A stretch of 64,000 nucleotides of DNA from Microbulbifer yueqingensis (GTDB lineage Bacteria; Pseudomonadota; Gammaproteobacteria; Pseudomonadales; Cellvibrionaceae), in NCBI RefSeq assembly GCF_900100355.1, contig NZ_FNFH01000003.1, forward strand, positions 558,001 to 622,000, in the 5' to 3' direction. Position numbers and translations under genes: made by a program. The notes below the pieces were generated by a model, which was given only the letters and a program-made list of their open reading frames with translations, had not been told where the DNA came from and made no database searches. Shown piece by piece: positions 55,110 to 63,777 of the stretch. Numbering within the stretch: the stretch's first letter is position 1; each line of letters opens with the position of its first letter.

Positions 55110-56754
55110 TGCTGGTCCAGACCTGCCGCAGCAAGGCATAAAATCCGTTGCTGCGCGATTCGCTCAGGTGGCGCGCGAGCCCCAGCTCGGCAAAGAGGCC
55201 GGGCAGGTCAGCATTGCGGATTTCCTCCGCGCGGCGACCATCCACCTGCGACAGCAGCAGGGCTCCCAGGCCCTTGACCACACGGCTGTCACTGTCAAAG
55301 GCGAAATAGTGGCGATCGCCCTCCTGCCGGTGCACCAGCCAGGCATCCGCCTCGCAGCCCCGCACCAGGTTTTCCGGCCGGCGTATCTCCGGCTTTACCG
55401 CAATTGCCTTGCCCCAGCGCAACAGCTCGCGGTACCGATCCTGCCAGTTGCGCTGGGCCGCCAGCCGTTCGAGCTGCAATGCGCCCAGGTCATCCGGCGC
55501 CCAGGCCGCACTGCCCGGCCAGGCGCTGGCCAGGGACTGGTCCAGCTGCAGGTAGTCCGCCACAGCCAGAAGAAATGCCTCTACGTCGTCGAAGGTGTTG
55601 TAGGCAGCTACCGAGGCCCGCACCGTGGCCCCGGTGCCGGCCGCGTGCAACAGTGGCTGCGCGCAGTGATGGCCGACCCGTACCGCAATATCCCGACCAT
55701 CAAGCCAGTGCATGAGGTCGGCGGCCTGGCCCGCCTCGGGCGCACAAGCCAGTACACCAAGATTGTGCTGGGGCTGGCTCAACAGCCGCATGCCGGGCAG
55801 AGCCCCTATCCCCTCATGCAGGCGCGCCAGCAGCGCCTGCTCATGCGCCGCCATCGCAACACGGTCCTGGCTGCGCAGGAACTCCAGTGCCGCGCCGAGG
55901 GCAGCGATATCGGCCAGGGAGGACGTACCGGCTTCAAAACGGTGGGGCAGACCGGCGTACTCGCTTTCATAAAGCCCGACCTCGGCGATCATTTCTCCAC
56001 CGCCCTGCCAGGGCGGCAACGACTCCAGCCACTGCTCGCGGCCGTACAGCAAGCCGATACCAGTCGGGCCATAAAACTTGTGCGCCGAGCACACCAGGAA
56101 ATCGCAACCGATGGAATCCACATCGATGGCCTCGTGGGCTGCCAGCTGTGCACCATCGACAATCCAGCGCAGGTCGTAGCCGGCCAGCTGGTTGCGGATC
56201 TGCGCAAAGTCCGGGCGCAGGCCCAGGGCATTGGAGCCACCGGTCAGGGACACGATCCGCGTGCGCGGCCCCACCACCTCGTGCAAGCGGTCAAACCGGG
56301 GCACACCGGCCGTATGCGGCACATAGCGCAGGCGCAGCTGGTGACGCGCGGCGGCCATCTGCCAGGGAACCAGGTTGGCGTGGTGCTCGATGGTTGAGAG
56401 GACAATTTCATCCCCCGCGTCCAGGCCGCTGCAGAGGCTGTAGGCAAGCAGGTTGAGCGCTTCGGTAGCGCCCCGGCAGAAGACAACCTCACGCGCTGAT
56501 GCCGCATTCAGAAAAATAGCCGCCTGCTCGCGTACACGCTCGACCATCTCGGTCGAGCGACGGGCCAGCCTGTGGCTGGACCGGTGGGTATTGGAGTTAC
56601 TGTGAACATAAAAATCCCCGACCGCCTGAATGACAGCCTGGGGCTTGTGGGTGGTAGCCGCATTATCCAGGTAAACCAGGTCGCGGTTTTCCTGCTGGGC
56701 GAAAAGGGGGAACTGGGCCCGGAAAACAGCCGGGGAAAATGGCAACTGGCTCAT
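55099..56754 (-). CDS. csdA: cysteine desulfurase fused to SufE-type sulfur acceptor (CsdA-CsdE fusion)
   Basis: 551 residues. Residues 1-405 are a class II cysteine desulfurase with PLP lysine K226 (CSAHKFYGPTG) and the persulfide cysteine C364 (GHHCAQPL). Residues about 420-550 are a SufE/CsdE domain with its acceptor cysteine C467 in VRGCEADAWLVHR. In E. coli CsdA and CsdE are separate and CsdA hands sulfur to CsdE; here one chain joins donor and acceptor. No stop or frameshift is seen at the junction. The start overlaps the tatD stop as ATGA. It converges with tcdA, so the csd functional trio is kept as a neighbourhood. Confidence 0.92.
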   Translation of the reverse strand: MSQLPFSPAVFRAQFPLFAQQENRDLVYLDNAATTHKPQAVIQAVGDFYVHSNSNTHRSSHRLARRSTEMVERVREQAAIFLNAASAREVVFCRGATEALNLLAYSLCSGLDAGDEIVLSTIEHHANLVPWQMAAARHQLRLRYVPHTAGVPRFDRLHEVVGPRTRIVSLTGGSNALGLRPDFAQIRNQLAGYDLRWIVDGAQLAAHEAIDVDSIGCDFLVCSAHKFYGPTGIGLLYGREQWLESLPPWQGGGEMIAEVGLYESEYAGLPHRFEAGTSSLADIAALGAALEFLRSQDRVAMAAHEQALLARLHEGIGALPGMRLLSQPQHNLGVLACAPEAGQAADLMHWLDGRDIAVRVGHHCAQPLLHAAGTGATVRASVAAYNTFDDVEAFLLAVADYLQLDQSLASAWPGSAAWAPDDLGALQLERLAAQRNWQDRYRELLRWGKAIAVKPEIRRPENLVRGCEADAWLVHRQEGDRHYFAFDSDSRVVKGLGALLLSQVDGRRAEEIRNADLPGLFAELGLARHLSESRSNGFYALLRQVWTSING

Positions 56755-57521
56755 AAGGCAAATAATCGCTCGGTATTACGCCGGGCCTGGACAGCGACCT
56801 CTTCGACAGGCATTTCCCGCAGTCGCGCCAGCTCCGCCAATATCTCGGGCAGATATTCCGGGCTGTTGCGCTCCCCCTGGCGCCCGTTCAGGGGCATGTC
56901 CGGCGCATCGCTCTCAAGCACCAGTGACTCCAGCGGTGCCGCGGCCACGGAGCGACGTGTCTTCGCCGCCCGCGGGTAGGTGATGGTGCCGCCGATGCCC
57001 AGGTAAAAGCCCTGCTTCCAGTACTCGCGGGCGATTTCCTCACTGCCACTGAAAGCATGTATCACGCCGCCGCGGGGGAGGTGAAATTCCTTCAGCATAG
57101 CGAGTAGTTCCGCGTGGTACCTGTGTACATGCAGGATAACGGGCAGCTGCAGCTCAGCCGCGGCGGCCAGGTGAACACGGAGCACGGCCTGCTGGCGCTC
57201 CAGCGGCGTGTCGATTGCCCTGTCGAGCCCGCATTCCCCCACGGCGATACAGCGCTCCCCGTGCCCCCACTGGAGCAGCTGCTGCTTGAGTTCTTCCTCG
57301 CTGGCATCGAGGTCGCGGACCCACCAGGGGTGAACACCGACGGCGCCGTACCAGTCCGGGCATCCCTGTAACAGGGCAAACAGGCTCTGCCACTGGGACA
57401 CACTGACCCCGGGGATAACAAGCTTCCCCACGCCCACTTCCTGACAGCGCTTCCATACCGCCGCACGGTCAGGGGAGAATTGCTCGAAGTCAAAGTGGCA
57501 GTGGCTGTCGATGAGCTCCAC
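56751..57521 (-). CDS. TatD family metal-dependent hydrolase
   Basis: 256 residues of the amidohydrolase barrel. Metal ligands are visible: IDSHCHFDFEQF at the N-terminus, GECGLD near residue 95, HVHRYH, HAFSGS and LESDAPDMPL. It is closest in layout to YjjV; TatD proteins are 3'-5' exonucleases or D-aminoacyl-tRNA deacylases and the exact substrate is uncertain. The GTG start at 57521 has AGGT upstream. It is translationally coupled to the desulfurase-SufE fusion. Confidence 0.88.
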   Translation of the reverse strand: MELIDSHCHFDFEQFSPDRAAVWKRCQEVGVGKLVIPGVSVSQWQSLFALLQGCPDWYGAVGVHPWWVRDLDASEEELKQQLLQWGHGERCIAVGECGLDRAIDTPLERQQAVLRVHLAAAAELQLPVILHVHRYHAELLAMLKEFHLPRGGVIHAFSGSEEIAREYWKQGFYLGIGGTITYPRAAKTRRSVAAAPLESLVLESDAPDMPLNGRQGERNSPEYLPEILAELARLREMPVEEVAVQARRNTERLFAL

Positions 57522-57636
57522 GATTTACCTGCATCCGCTGCAAACAGTACCGGCAATTCTAACATGCGCCCGAGGGGGAAAGACCGATGCCTGATGTCGC
57601 GATACAATACCCCCTAAATCCGCGGGAGAAACCTGA

Positions 57637-58230
57637 GTGATCGAAGCGTTGTTGCCACTGGCCCTGTTTGTTTTTTCCACCAGCATTACTCCCGGCCCGA
57701 ATAACATGATGATCATGGCCTCGGGCGTCAATCACGGGATTGCGCGCTCGCTGCCTCACTTCCTGGGTATCTGCATTGGTTTTCCGGCTATGATCATGGC
57801 GATCGGGCTGGGGCTCGGCACGGTCTTCGCTGAATTTCCGCTGCTTTACCAGGTTGTCCGCTGGGCCGGTATCGTATACCTGCTCTACCTGGCCTGGGCC
57901 ATCGCGACTACCCGCGATGTGGACAGGGCAGAGCGCCACCGCCCCTTCACTTTCCTGCAGGCTGCGGCGTTCCAGTGGGTCAACCCCAAGGGCTGGGTGA
58001 TGGCCGTGGGCGCGCTGGCCGCCTTTTCGACTCCCGGGGTGGAGCCGTGGGTCGATGCCAGCCGGGTGGCACTGGCCTTCGTACTGGTCGGCGGGCCCTG
58101 CATAGTGATCTGGCTGCTGTTCGGGGTGGGCATGCAGAGGCTGCTCACCAATGCGCGCTACCTGCGCCTGTTCAATATCACCATGGGGACCCTCCTTGCA
58201 GCCAGTATCGTACCCATGGTGCTCGAATGA
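57637..58230 (+). CDS. LysE/RhtB family amino-acid exporter
   Basis: 197 residues, six membrane helices. The signature TPGPNNMMIMASGVNHG near residues 17-33 and the FQWVNPKGWVMAVGAL segment near 110-125 are those of the RhtB/LysE superfamily, which exports amino acids such as threonine, homoserine or cysteine derivatives. The substrate is not predictable. The GTG start at 57637 has GGGAGA seven bases upstream. It is divergent from tatD. Confidence 0.88.
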   Translation: MIEALLPLALFVFSTSITPGPNNMMIMASGVNHGIARSLPHFLGICIGFPAMIMAIGLGLGTVFAEFPLLYQVVRWAGIVYLLYLAWAIATTRDVDRAERHRPFTFLQAAAFQWVNPKGWVMAVGALAAFSTPGVEPWVDASRVALAFVLVGGPCIVIWLLFGVGMQRLLTNARYLRLFNITMGTLLAASIVPMVLE

Positions 58231-58289
58231 CCGGCCACCCCGTATAGCCCCGGCCAGGCGCGCTGTTCGACACATTTCCGGTAACGCCC

Positions 58290-58318
58290 CTTGAATTCGT
58301 TTTACGCCGCCCCAGAAC
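58290..58318 (+). promoter_or_regulatory. sigma-32-like promoter for the second Hsp20 gene
   Basis: CTTGAAT (58290-58296), 13 bases, CCCCAGAAC (58310-58318). The -35 matches six of seven bases of CTTGAAA and the -10 keeps CCCCA. It lies about 95 bases before the ATG, a normal leader length for heat-shock genes. Confidence 0.65.
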
Positions 58319-58413
58319 TGTATGTGAGGGCGGCGAACAGCGAGCAAACTGGTGCATAAGTTCGCACCGTCGCTGGGGCCGCACAGACATTCTGCAACCG
58401 AGTGGAGGTCATC

Positions 58414-58959
58414 ATGGATATGAAGAAACTCGCTCCGTGGAACTGGTTCAGTGAAGAGGAAGCCTCCGAGTCCGCGCGCCTGGCGCAGGGCGGGCGGCCG
58501 TCCCTCGAATTCCCCTCAATGGCACGCATGCAGGACCGCCTCGATCGGCTGATGGAGGACATGTTCCACCGGTCGGGCGATCGGGAGCCGGCGATCACCG
58601 GTCCCGCGGAGAGCCTCTTGCTCAAGCCCAGCGTGGATATTTCCGCGACTGATGACAAATACCATATCAGCGTGGAAGTGCCGGGCATCGATGAAAAGGA
58701 CATCGAATTGCGGCTGGTCGGGAATACCCTGGTGATTCGCGGGGAAAAGAAACGCGAGCAACAGGATTCCGACCAGGCCAGCTTCTACAGGCTGGAGCGC
58801 AGTTTTGGCGCCTTCCGGCGCGTGCTCTCCCTGCCAGAGGACACCGAGCACGACGCCGTGGATGCCGCCTTCAGCAACGGTGTCCTGAGTATCACCTTCC
58901 CGCGTAAGGCAGAGCCGGCGGACAAGGGTAAGGTCATCGATATCCGCTCCGCCGCCTGA
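58414..58959 (+). CDS. small heat-shock protein, Hsp20 class A type
   Basis: 181 residues. An N-terminal arm of about 65 residues (DRLDRLMEDMFHR) is followed by the alpha-crystallin domain (about 70-165: KPSVDISATDDKYHISVEVP to FSNGVLSITFPRK). It differs from IbpA at 42282 in both arm and tail, and resembles HspH/HSP20 of other proteobacteria. Such proteins hold unfolding clients. The ATG at 58414 has GGAGG five bases before it; a GTG at 58402 is rejected because it contains that site. A sigma-32-like promoter lies upstream, as with lon and ibpA. Confidence 0.92.
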   Translation: MDMKKLAPWNWFSEEEASESARLAQGGRPSLEFPSMARMQDRLDRLMEDMFHRSGDREPAITGPAESLLLKPSVDISATDDKYHISVEVPGIDEKDIELRLVGNTLVIRGEKKREQQDSDQASFYRLERSFGAFRRVLSLPEDTEHDAVDAAFSNGVLSITFPRKAEPADKGKVIDIRSAA

Positions 58960-59048
58960 TACCGGGAAGGCCGGCGGCCCCCTGTTTATAGTGCCGCCGG
59001 CGGATTACCGGGTTCTGGATTTCAACAGGTCAACCGACGGAGGAATTT

Positions 59049-59471
59049 ATGCGATTCGCAAACTTGATTATTCCGATGCTGGCAGGCCTGGCGTGCGCCG
59101 CCGGCGGAGCCGCAGCCGAGACACCAGGAGTACACGAGCGCGGAGAAGTACGCTATGTATCCGGGGGTATTGGCGAGCAGGAGCGCCGGGCACTGGACGC
59201 ACTCGCAGCCTCGATGGATGAAGACTTCGATACGAAGATTCACCTGAGTGCGGCATCCGGCCATTACCTGGCGGATGCCCACGTGCGTATTATCGACGAG
59301 CAGGGCAGAACCCTGGTCGATACGCAGACGGAGGGTCCGCTGATGCTCGTTGACCTGCCCGAGGGCCGCTACACCGTTGAGGCCCGCAACGGCAGCGCCA
59401 CCCAGGGTACCACGATCGAGGTCAGCCCCCGGGACGGGGTTAAACCACTTTACCTGGCGTGGACTATCTGA
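59049..59471 (+). CDS. secreted small protein with carboxypeptidase-regulatory-like fold
   Basis: 140 residues. A signal peptide (MRFANLIIPMLAGLACAAGGAAA) is followed by a short charged region and a beta-sandwich with the pattern of carboxypeptidase regulatory-like or Ig-like domains: YLADAHVRIIDEQGRTLVDT, LVDLPEGRYTVEARNGSA. Function unknown; such domains are common in exported proteins. GGAGG lies seven bases before the ATG. Its stop is 56 bases from the convergent SDR gene. Confidence 0.7.
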   Translation: MRFANLIIPMLAGLACAAGGAAAETPGVHERGEVRYVSGGIGEQERRALDALAASMDEDFDTKIHLSAASGHYLADAHVRIIDEQGRTLVDTQTEGPLMLVDLPEGRYTVEARNGSATQGTTIEVSPRDGVKPLYLAWTI

Positions 59472-59527
59472 CCTGGTGGCCAGCACCATTTGCACCGGGG
59501 CAGGCCAGTGCCTGTCCCGGCGCAAAC

Positions 59528-60361
59528 TCACCCCGCCTGCACCGCCCTGCCCGCCTCCAGCTCGACGCGAAACCTCTTCACCATCTGCTTCATGAAAAGC
59601 CGGGGTGCCAGCCGGTAGAGCCAGGCCCCGAGCAGTGTCAGGTCCCGGGGAAACAATCGTTCGCGCTCATCTCTTACGGCCTCGACGATCCGGGATGCCA
59701 TCCACTCGGCACTTTTCACCGAACCCACCGTACTCTGCTGGTGACGCGCCGTGCCGCCATCACCACCCAGGGCATTGCGATCAATATTGGTGGCAACGAA
59801 ACTGGGGTAGACCATCAATACCCGGACTCCATCCGCGCGCACCTCCTCGCGGAATGTTTCGAAGTACTGGTGCATCGCGCTCTTGGCTGCACAGTATCCA
59901 GCCCGCCCGAGCACCGGCATCCAGCCCGCCATGGAACTGATATTCACCACGCATCCCCTGGCAAGGCGCAGTTCGCCGAGTAGTCCCTGCACCAGTTCTA
60001 CCGGCGCGTGGTAATCCACTGCCATCACTCTCCGGATAACCTCGTTGTCAGTCTGGCTCGCGAGGCTCCTGTGCGTGATGCCGGCGTTATTCACCAGCAG
60101 GTCGACGCGCTCGAAGGACTCCCGCAGGCGCCCTACCAGCGAGGCCACTTCGGTCGCACTGGCCAGGTCCACACAATAGGATCGGGCGTGAATGCCGCGG
60201 GCCTGGAGATCTGCGACCCTTGCCTCCAGGGCCGGGCCGTCCCGATCCACCAGGGCAAACTCGGCACAACCCGCTGATGCAAGCGCCTCGACAATGGCCC
60301 AACCCAGCCCACCGGCCGCGCCGGTAACGACAATCACCCCCTGGTGATTCACGCCTGTCAT
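59528..60361 (-). CDS. short-chain dehydrogenase/reductase (SDR)
   Basis: 277 residues. The coenzyme site is VTGAAGGLGWAIVEAL near residues 11-26, the NNAG motif is present, and the active site has serine in NISSMAGWMPVLGRAGYCAAKS (YxxxK: YCAAK near 155). Substrate is unknown, probably a hydrophobic alcohol or ketone given the operon. The C-terminus ends in LAPRLFMKQMVKRFRVELEA, as in lipid or steroid SDRs. It is the fourth gene of a tight operon; its ATG overlaps the epimerase stop as ATGA. Confidence 0.88.
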   Translation of the reverse strand: MTGVNHQGVIVVTGAAGGLGWAIVEALASAGCAEFALVDRDGPALEARVADLQARGIHARSYCVDLASATEVASLVGRLRESFERVDLLVNNAGITHRSLASQTDNEVIRRVMAVDYHAPVELVQGLLGELRLARGCVVNISSMAGWMPVLGRAGYCAAKSAMHQYFETFREEVRADGVRVLMVYPSFVATNIDRNALGGDGGTARHQQSTVGSVKSAEWMASRIVEAVRDERERLFPRDLTLLGAWLYRLAPRLFMKQMVKRFRVELEAGRAVQAG

Positions 60362-61332
60362 GCCATATCCCCGGCAGGTTCACCGACCGGCTCTATCTTG
60401 AGCGCCTCGCGGGCGAAATAATCGAAAGCTTCTACTGAGCTCTTCTGCGGCACGAACCCGAGTTCCTCCTTCAGGCGCCGATTGGAAAGTACCGGGCGGT
60501 ACTGCAGGAACATGACCTGGCCCGGCTGCTTGTCAGTCAGGTGGAGCGTGTAACCGGTCCCCAGCAGCATCTTGACCAGCCAGACCGGCGGGGTGCGCAG
60601 GGGCTTGCCGAGCCGGGCAGCGATTTCCTTCGGTGTCAGGGCACCGTCGCCCGCCAGGTTGTAGACCCCGGCAGCATTGTTGTTAACCCCGAACGCTATC
60701 GCCCGAACCACGTCCTGGTCCCAGATAAATACAAATGGCGAGTTGTGGCCGCCCGGGTCGACGATAGCACTGCCGGAAAACAGTCCGGCGATTTTGTTGT
60801 TGGTAGAAGCCCCGACCACCGAACAGGGCCGGAACACCAGCTGCCTGAGCTGGGGGTAACGCTTGCGATAGGCGGCCAGCATCTCCTCCACCAGCCGCTT
60901 GTTGTCCGAGTACCCGAACTCCGGATTGCCCCGCAGCGGGTGTTGCTCGTCCAGCCATTCGGGATTGTCGGCATGGTAGCCGTAGGCCGCACCGCTGCTG
61001 GTTACCGTGACGTGCCCTACCCCGGCCGCAAGGCAGGCCCTGAGCACGTTTTCCGTACCCTCGACATCGATGCGGTATTCCTCCGCTCGGTCGCGCCCCG
61101 ATGCCATGACCGACGCGAGGTGGACCACATGCGTAACCGATTCCGCGCGCATGAGCTCTCCCAGGGCGGCATCGCAGATATCCAGCTTGAACATCGGGAA
61201 GGTGGCCGGGCTCGGGTGGATGTCGACGCCGACTACCGGCATTTCCCGGGCCAGCAGCTCGCCCAGTTGACGGCCGATATATCCGGACGCCCCCGTTACC
61301 AGTACTTTTTTCTGCACTTCTTTCTGCGTCAT
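60358..61332 (-). CDS. NAD-dependent epimerase/dehydratase (extended SDR)
   Basis: 324 residues. The N-terminal VTGASGYIGRQLGELLA (near 13-29) and the DICDAALGELM/VVHLASVMASG segments mark an extended SDR. The expected YxxxK reads YSDNK, near residue 140. Nucleotide-sugar epimerases and 3-beta-hydroxysteroid-type dehydrogenases share this fold; the company of a flavin monooxygenase and a bile-acid-type carrier favours a lipid or sterol-like substrate, but this is inference. Both ends overlap neighbours by four bases. Confidence 0.85.
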   Translation of the reverse strand: MTQKEVQKKVLVTGASGYIGRQLGELLAREMPVVGVDIHPSPATFPMFKLDICDAALGELMRAESVTHVVHLASVMASGRDRAEEYRIDVEGTENVLRACLAAGVGHVTVTSSGAAYGYHADNPEWLDEQHPLRGNPEFGYSDNKRLVEEMLAAYRKRYPQLRQLVFRPCSVVGASTNNKIAGLFSGSAIVDPGGHNSPFVFIWDQDVVRAIAFGVNNNAAGVYNLAGDGALTPKEIAARLGKPLRTPPVWLVKMLLGTGYTLHLTDKQPGQVMFLQYRPVLSNRRLKEELGFVPQKSSVEAFDYFAREALKIEPVGEPAGDMA

Positions 61333-62282
61333 AGTGCCCTACCAGCCTCTCTCATCCGCTCGCGCAGCCGGGCACGTGCATCCCGGCCAGAAAAATTCCA
61401 CAGGCCGGCGAGCGCCAGCCCGCCCACCAGGTGCCAGACACCCCAGAATCCGGCCACCACCAGCATTTCTCCCGCCGAGGGGTAGAAGGTGAACAGCACC
61501 GCCAGCGCCAGCCCTGAATTCTGGATTCCCACCTCCATGGTCACCGCCCGGCGGTCGGCCAGTGGCAAACCCATGGCCCGAGCGCTCAGGTTGCCGATGC
61601 CGAACGCCAGTGCGTTATGGGCAATTACCAGCAGCAATACGGAACCGGCGACCTGGACCGCCGTCTCCCAGTGCTTGCTGAACGAGACCACCACGAACAG
61701 CAGGAACACCAGCAATGAAGACCCACGGAAAAACCGCTCACTGCGGGCTGCAAAGGTCGGCAGGTGAGCCCCAACCAGCATGCCGAGCACCATCGGCAGC
61801 GCCAGCACCAGCAAAACCAGCATGACCATGCTGCCTGCAGGCAGTGCGATCTCCTGCAACAGGGCGCGGGTCGCGGGATTCAGGCTTCCATAAAGAGCGA
61901 AATTGACTGGCGTCAGGACCACCGCTGCCAGGCTGGACACTGCCGTCATGCTGACCGATGTCGCCACGTTCGCCCGGCCAATCCACGTCATTACATTGGA
62001 AAAAGTGCCCCCGGGACAGCAGGAGACGAGGATCATGCCGAGCGCCAGGCCCGGGCTGACATCAAACCACCAGGTTGCCAGGCAGGTGATCGCGGGCAGC
62101 AGGAGAAACTGTGCGACCAGCCCGGTCACCGGCGCAATCGGGCGCTTCAGGACCGCGGCAAAGTCCGCCGGCCGCAAACCCAGCGACACGCCGAACATCA
62201 TGAACGCCAGCACCGCATTGAGGAGCAGCAGCGCTCCCGGAGACATCTGGAAACTCTCCATCGCCTGCACACTGCTACCCAC
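61329..62282 (-). CDS. bile acid:sodium symporter family transporter
   Basis: 317 residues, about nine or ten membrane helices. The family motif SCCPGGTFSNVMTWIGRANVATS near residues 87-109 and VGIQNSGLALAV near 250 match bacterial SBF/BASS carriers (ASBT fold) with two crossed helices that bind sodium. Bacterial members move bile-acid-like or keto-acid substrates; a marine organism could use it for a carboxylate or a lipid. The GTG start shares one base with the monooxygenase stop. An ATG at 62261 is also possible. Confidence 0.88.
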   Translation of the reverse strand: MGSSVQAMESFQMSPGALLLLNAVLAFMMFGVSLGLRPADFAAVLKRPIAPVTGLVAQFLLLPAITCLATWWFDVSPGLALGMILVSCCPGGTFSNVMTWIGRANVATSVSMTAVSSLAAVVLTPVNFALYGSLNPATRALLQEIALPAGSMVMLVLLVLALPMVLGMLVGAHLPTFAARSERFFRGSSLLVFLLFVVVSFSKHWETAVQVAGSVLLLVIAHNALAFGIGNLSARAMGLPLADRRAVTMEVGIQNSGLALAVLFTFYPSAGEMLVVAGFWGVWHLVGGLALAGLWNFSGRDARARLRERMREAGRAL

Positions 62283-63622
62283 TAGACCGCCCCCAGGCGC
62301 CGCTGCCGGGCCGGCCCGGCCGGCTCCACCAGGTCACGCCGCAGCTGGCGGCGATGGCGACGCAGGGCCCCGAGATAGGTTTCCTTGTGCACATAGTAGG
62401 CCATGCGCTCAAGCTCCAGGTACTTCATGCCGCCGTCCTCACGGGACAGGGCGCGCTCGCCCTTGATGCGGCGAAATTCCCGCGCCGACAGGGTGCCCGC
62501 CGCCAGCTGCCTGATATAGAGTGCCACCAGCTCCGCCTGCTCATTGCGGCCTTCCCAGCCGAGGCCGGCGGCCTCCACCATTCCCATCAGGAACAGGTTG
62601 TCGTATTCGGGATGGAAGGCATTCAGGTACAGGCCGGGCGCCATGCCCTGCCAGTTGAGGTATTCGCGGTCAATGAATGGGTAATGCAGCTTGTAGCCGG
62701 TCGCCAGCACGACCATGTCATAGTCGGCGCTCTTGCCGTCCCGGAAGGTCACTGTGTTCCCGCTGATGGCCGCGATGTCGGGCCGCGGGTGCACGTCCCC
62801 GTGGCCGATATGGTGCAGGATGAGTGAGTTGATCACCGGGTGTGACTCGAACATCCTGTAATCCGGCTCGGGCAGGCCGTACTGGCTGGGGCGTCCCAGC
62901 ATGAAGCGACTCAGGGCGGCGCTGATGCGCTGCTGGATGAAGCGCGGCAGCCGGATCTTCCCTCCCAGTGCATCGGTAGGCCTGCCGCCGATGAATTTGG
63001 GCAGGAAATAATAGCCGCGCCGCAAGCTGATATCGACACTCTGTGCCCGGTGGGCGGCATCCACGGCGAGGTCGGCACCACTATTACCGCAACCTACCAG
63101 GAGTACCCGCTTGCCCTCGAATACTGCGGGGTCGCGATACTCGCTGGAGTGAATCAGCTCACCGGCGAAATCACCCGGCAGCTCGGGAATATTGGGGTGA
63201 TGCAGGGTGCCGTTGGCGATCAGCAGGCCGCCAAATACACGGGTCTGCTCCTCGCCTCCGCAACGGGTGGTAATCCGCCAGTCATCCCCTTCCCGCTCGC
63301 AGTGCACCACCTCGGTGTTGAATTCATAACACGAGTAAAGGCCGAACTCCCTGGCGTAGTCGCGGAAATACTCACGCAGCTCGCTGTGATGGGGAAAGTC
63401 CGCCACTTCATCAGCCATCGGGAACTCGGCGAATTCCGTCATTTTCTTCGACGAGATCAGGTGGGCCGATTCATACATGGTGCTGGTGGGACTATCGATA
63501 TCCCAGAGGCCGCCCACATCCGAGTGGATTTCAAAGCCGACGCAGGGGATGCCATATTTGCGCAGGTTGCGCACTGAGCACAGCCCCATGGGGCCGGCGC
63601 CGATCACAGCGTAGGGTTTCAT
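62282..63622 (-). CDS. flavin-containing monooxygenase (FMO/Baeyer-Villiger type)
   Basis: 446 residues. The FAD site is VIGAGPMGLCSVRNLRKYGI near residue 5, the NADPH site VGCGNSGADLAVDA near residue 175, and the FMO/BVMO signature FAGELIHSSEYRDP lies just before it. It would insert oxygen into a ketone, alkyl chain or nitrogen or sulfur centre with NADPH. A GTG at 63634 is in frame but its ribosome site is too close; the ATG at 63622 is preferred. It is the first gene of the operon and is divergent from an AraC-family gene. The set recalls the VirS-regulated mymA operon of mycobacteria (monooxygenase, SDR, AraC regulator) in outline only. Confidence 0.88.
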   Translation of the reverse strand: MKPYAVIGAGPMGLCSVRNLRKYGIPCVGFEIHSDVGGLWDIDSPTSTMYESAHLISSKKMTEFAEFPMADEVADFPHHSELREYFRDYAREFGLYSCYEFNTEVVHCEREGDDWRITTRCGGEEQTRVFGGLLIANGTLHHPNIPELPGDFAGELIHSSEYRDPAVFEGKRVLLVGCGNSGADLAVDAAHRAQSVDISLRRGYYFLPKFIGGRPTDALGGKIRLPRFIQQRISAALSRFMLGRPSQYGLPEPDYRMFESHPVINSLILHHIGHGDVHPRPDIAAISGNTVTFRDGKSADYDMVVLATGYKLHYPFIDREYLNWQGMAPGLYLNAFHPEYDNLFLMGMVEAAGLGWEGRNEQAELVALYIRQLAAGTLSAREFRRIKGERALSREDGGMKYLELERMAYYVHKETYLGALRRHRRQLRRDLVEPAGPARQRRLGAV

Positions 63623-63777
63623 TGTTATTTTCACCTCTGTCAGTTACCGCAGCCCGGGAAATTCTGGGCCAGCGCCTGGCTCGACCAGCAGCCGGGGCCA
63701 CGGTCGCAATATACAGTGACAACCGGCGGTGCGTTCGTCATAATCGGGCGGCAACTGGTGATTTTCGGACAGGACCC

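Noticed and set aside
54904-56397. A 497-codon open frame antisense to the desulfurase-SufE fusion
   Set aside because: It overlaps two firmly identified genes and has no domain pattern.
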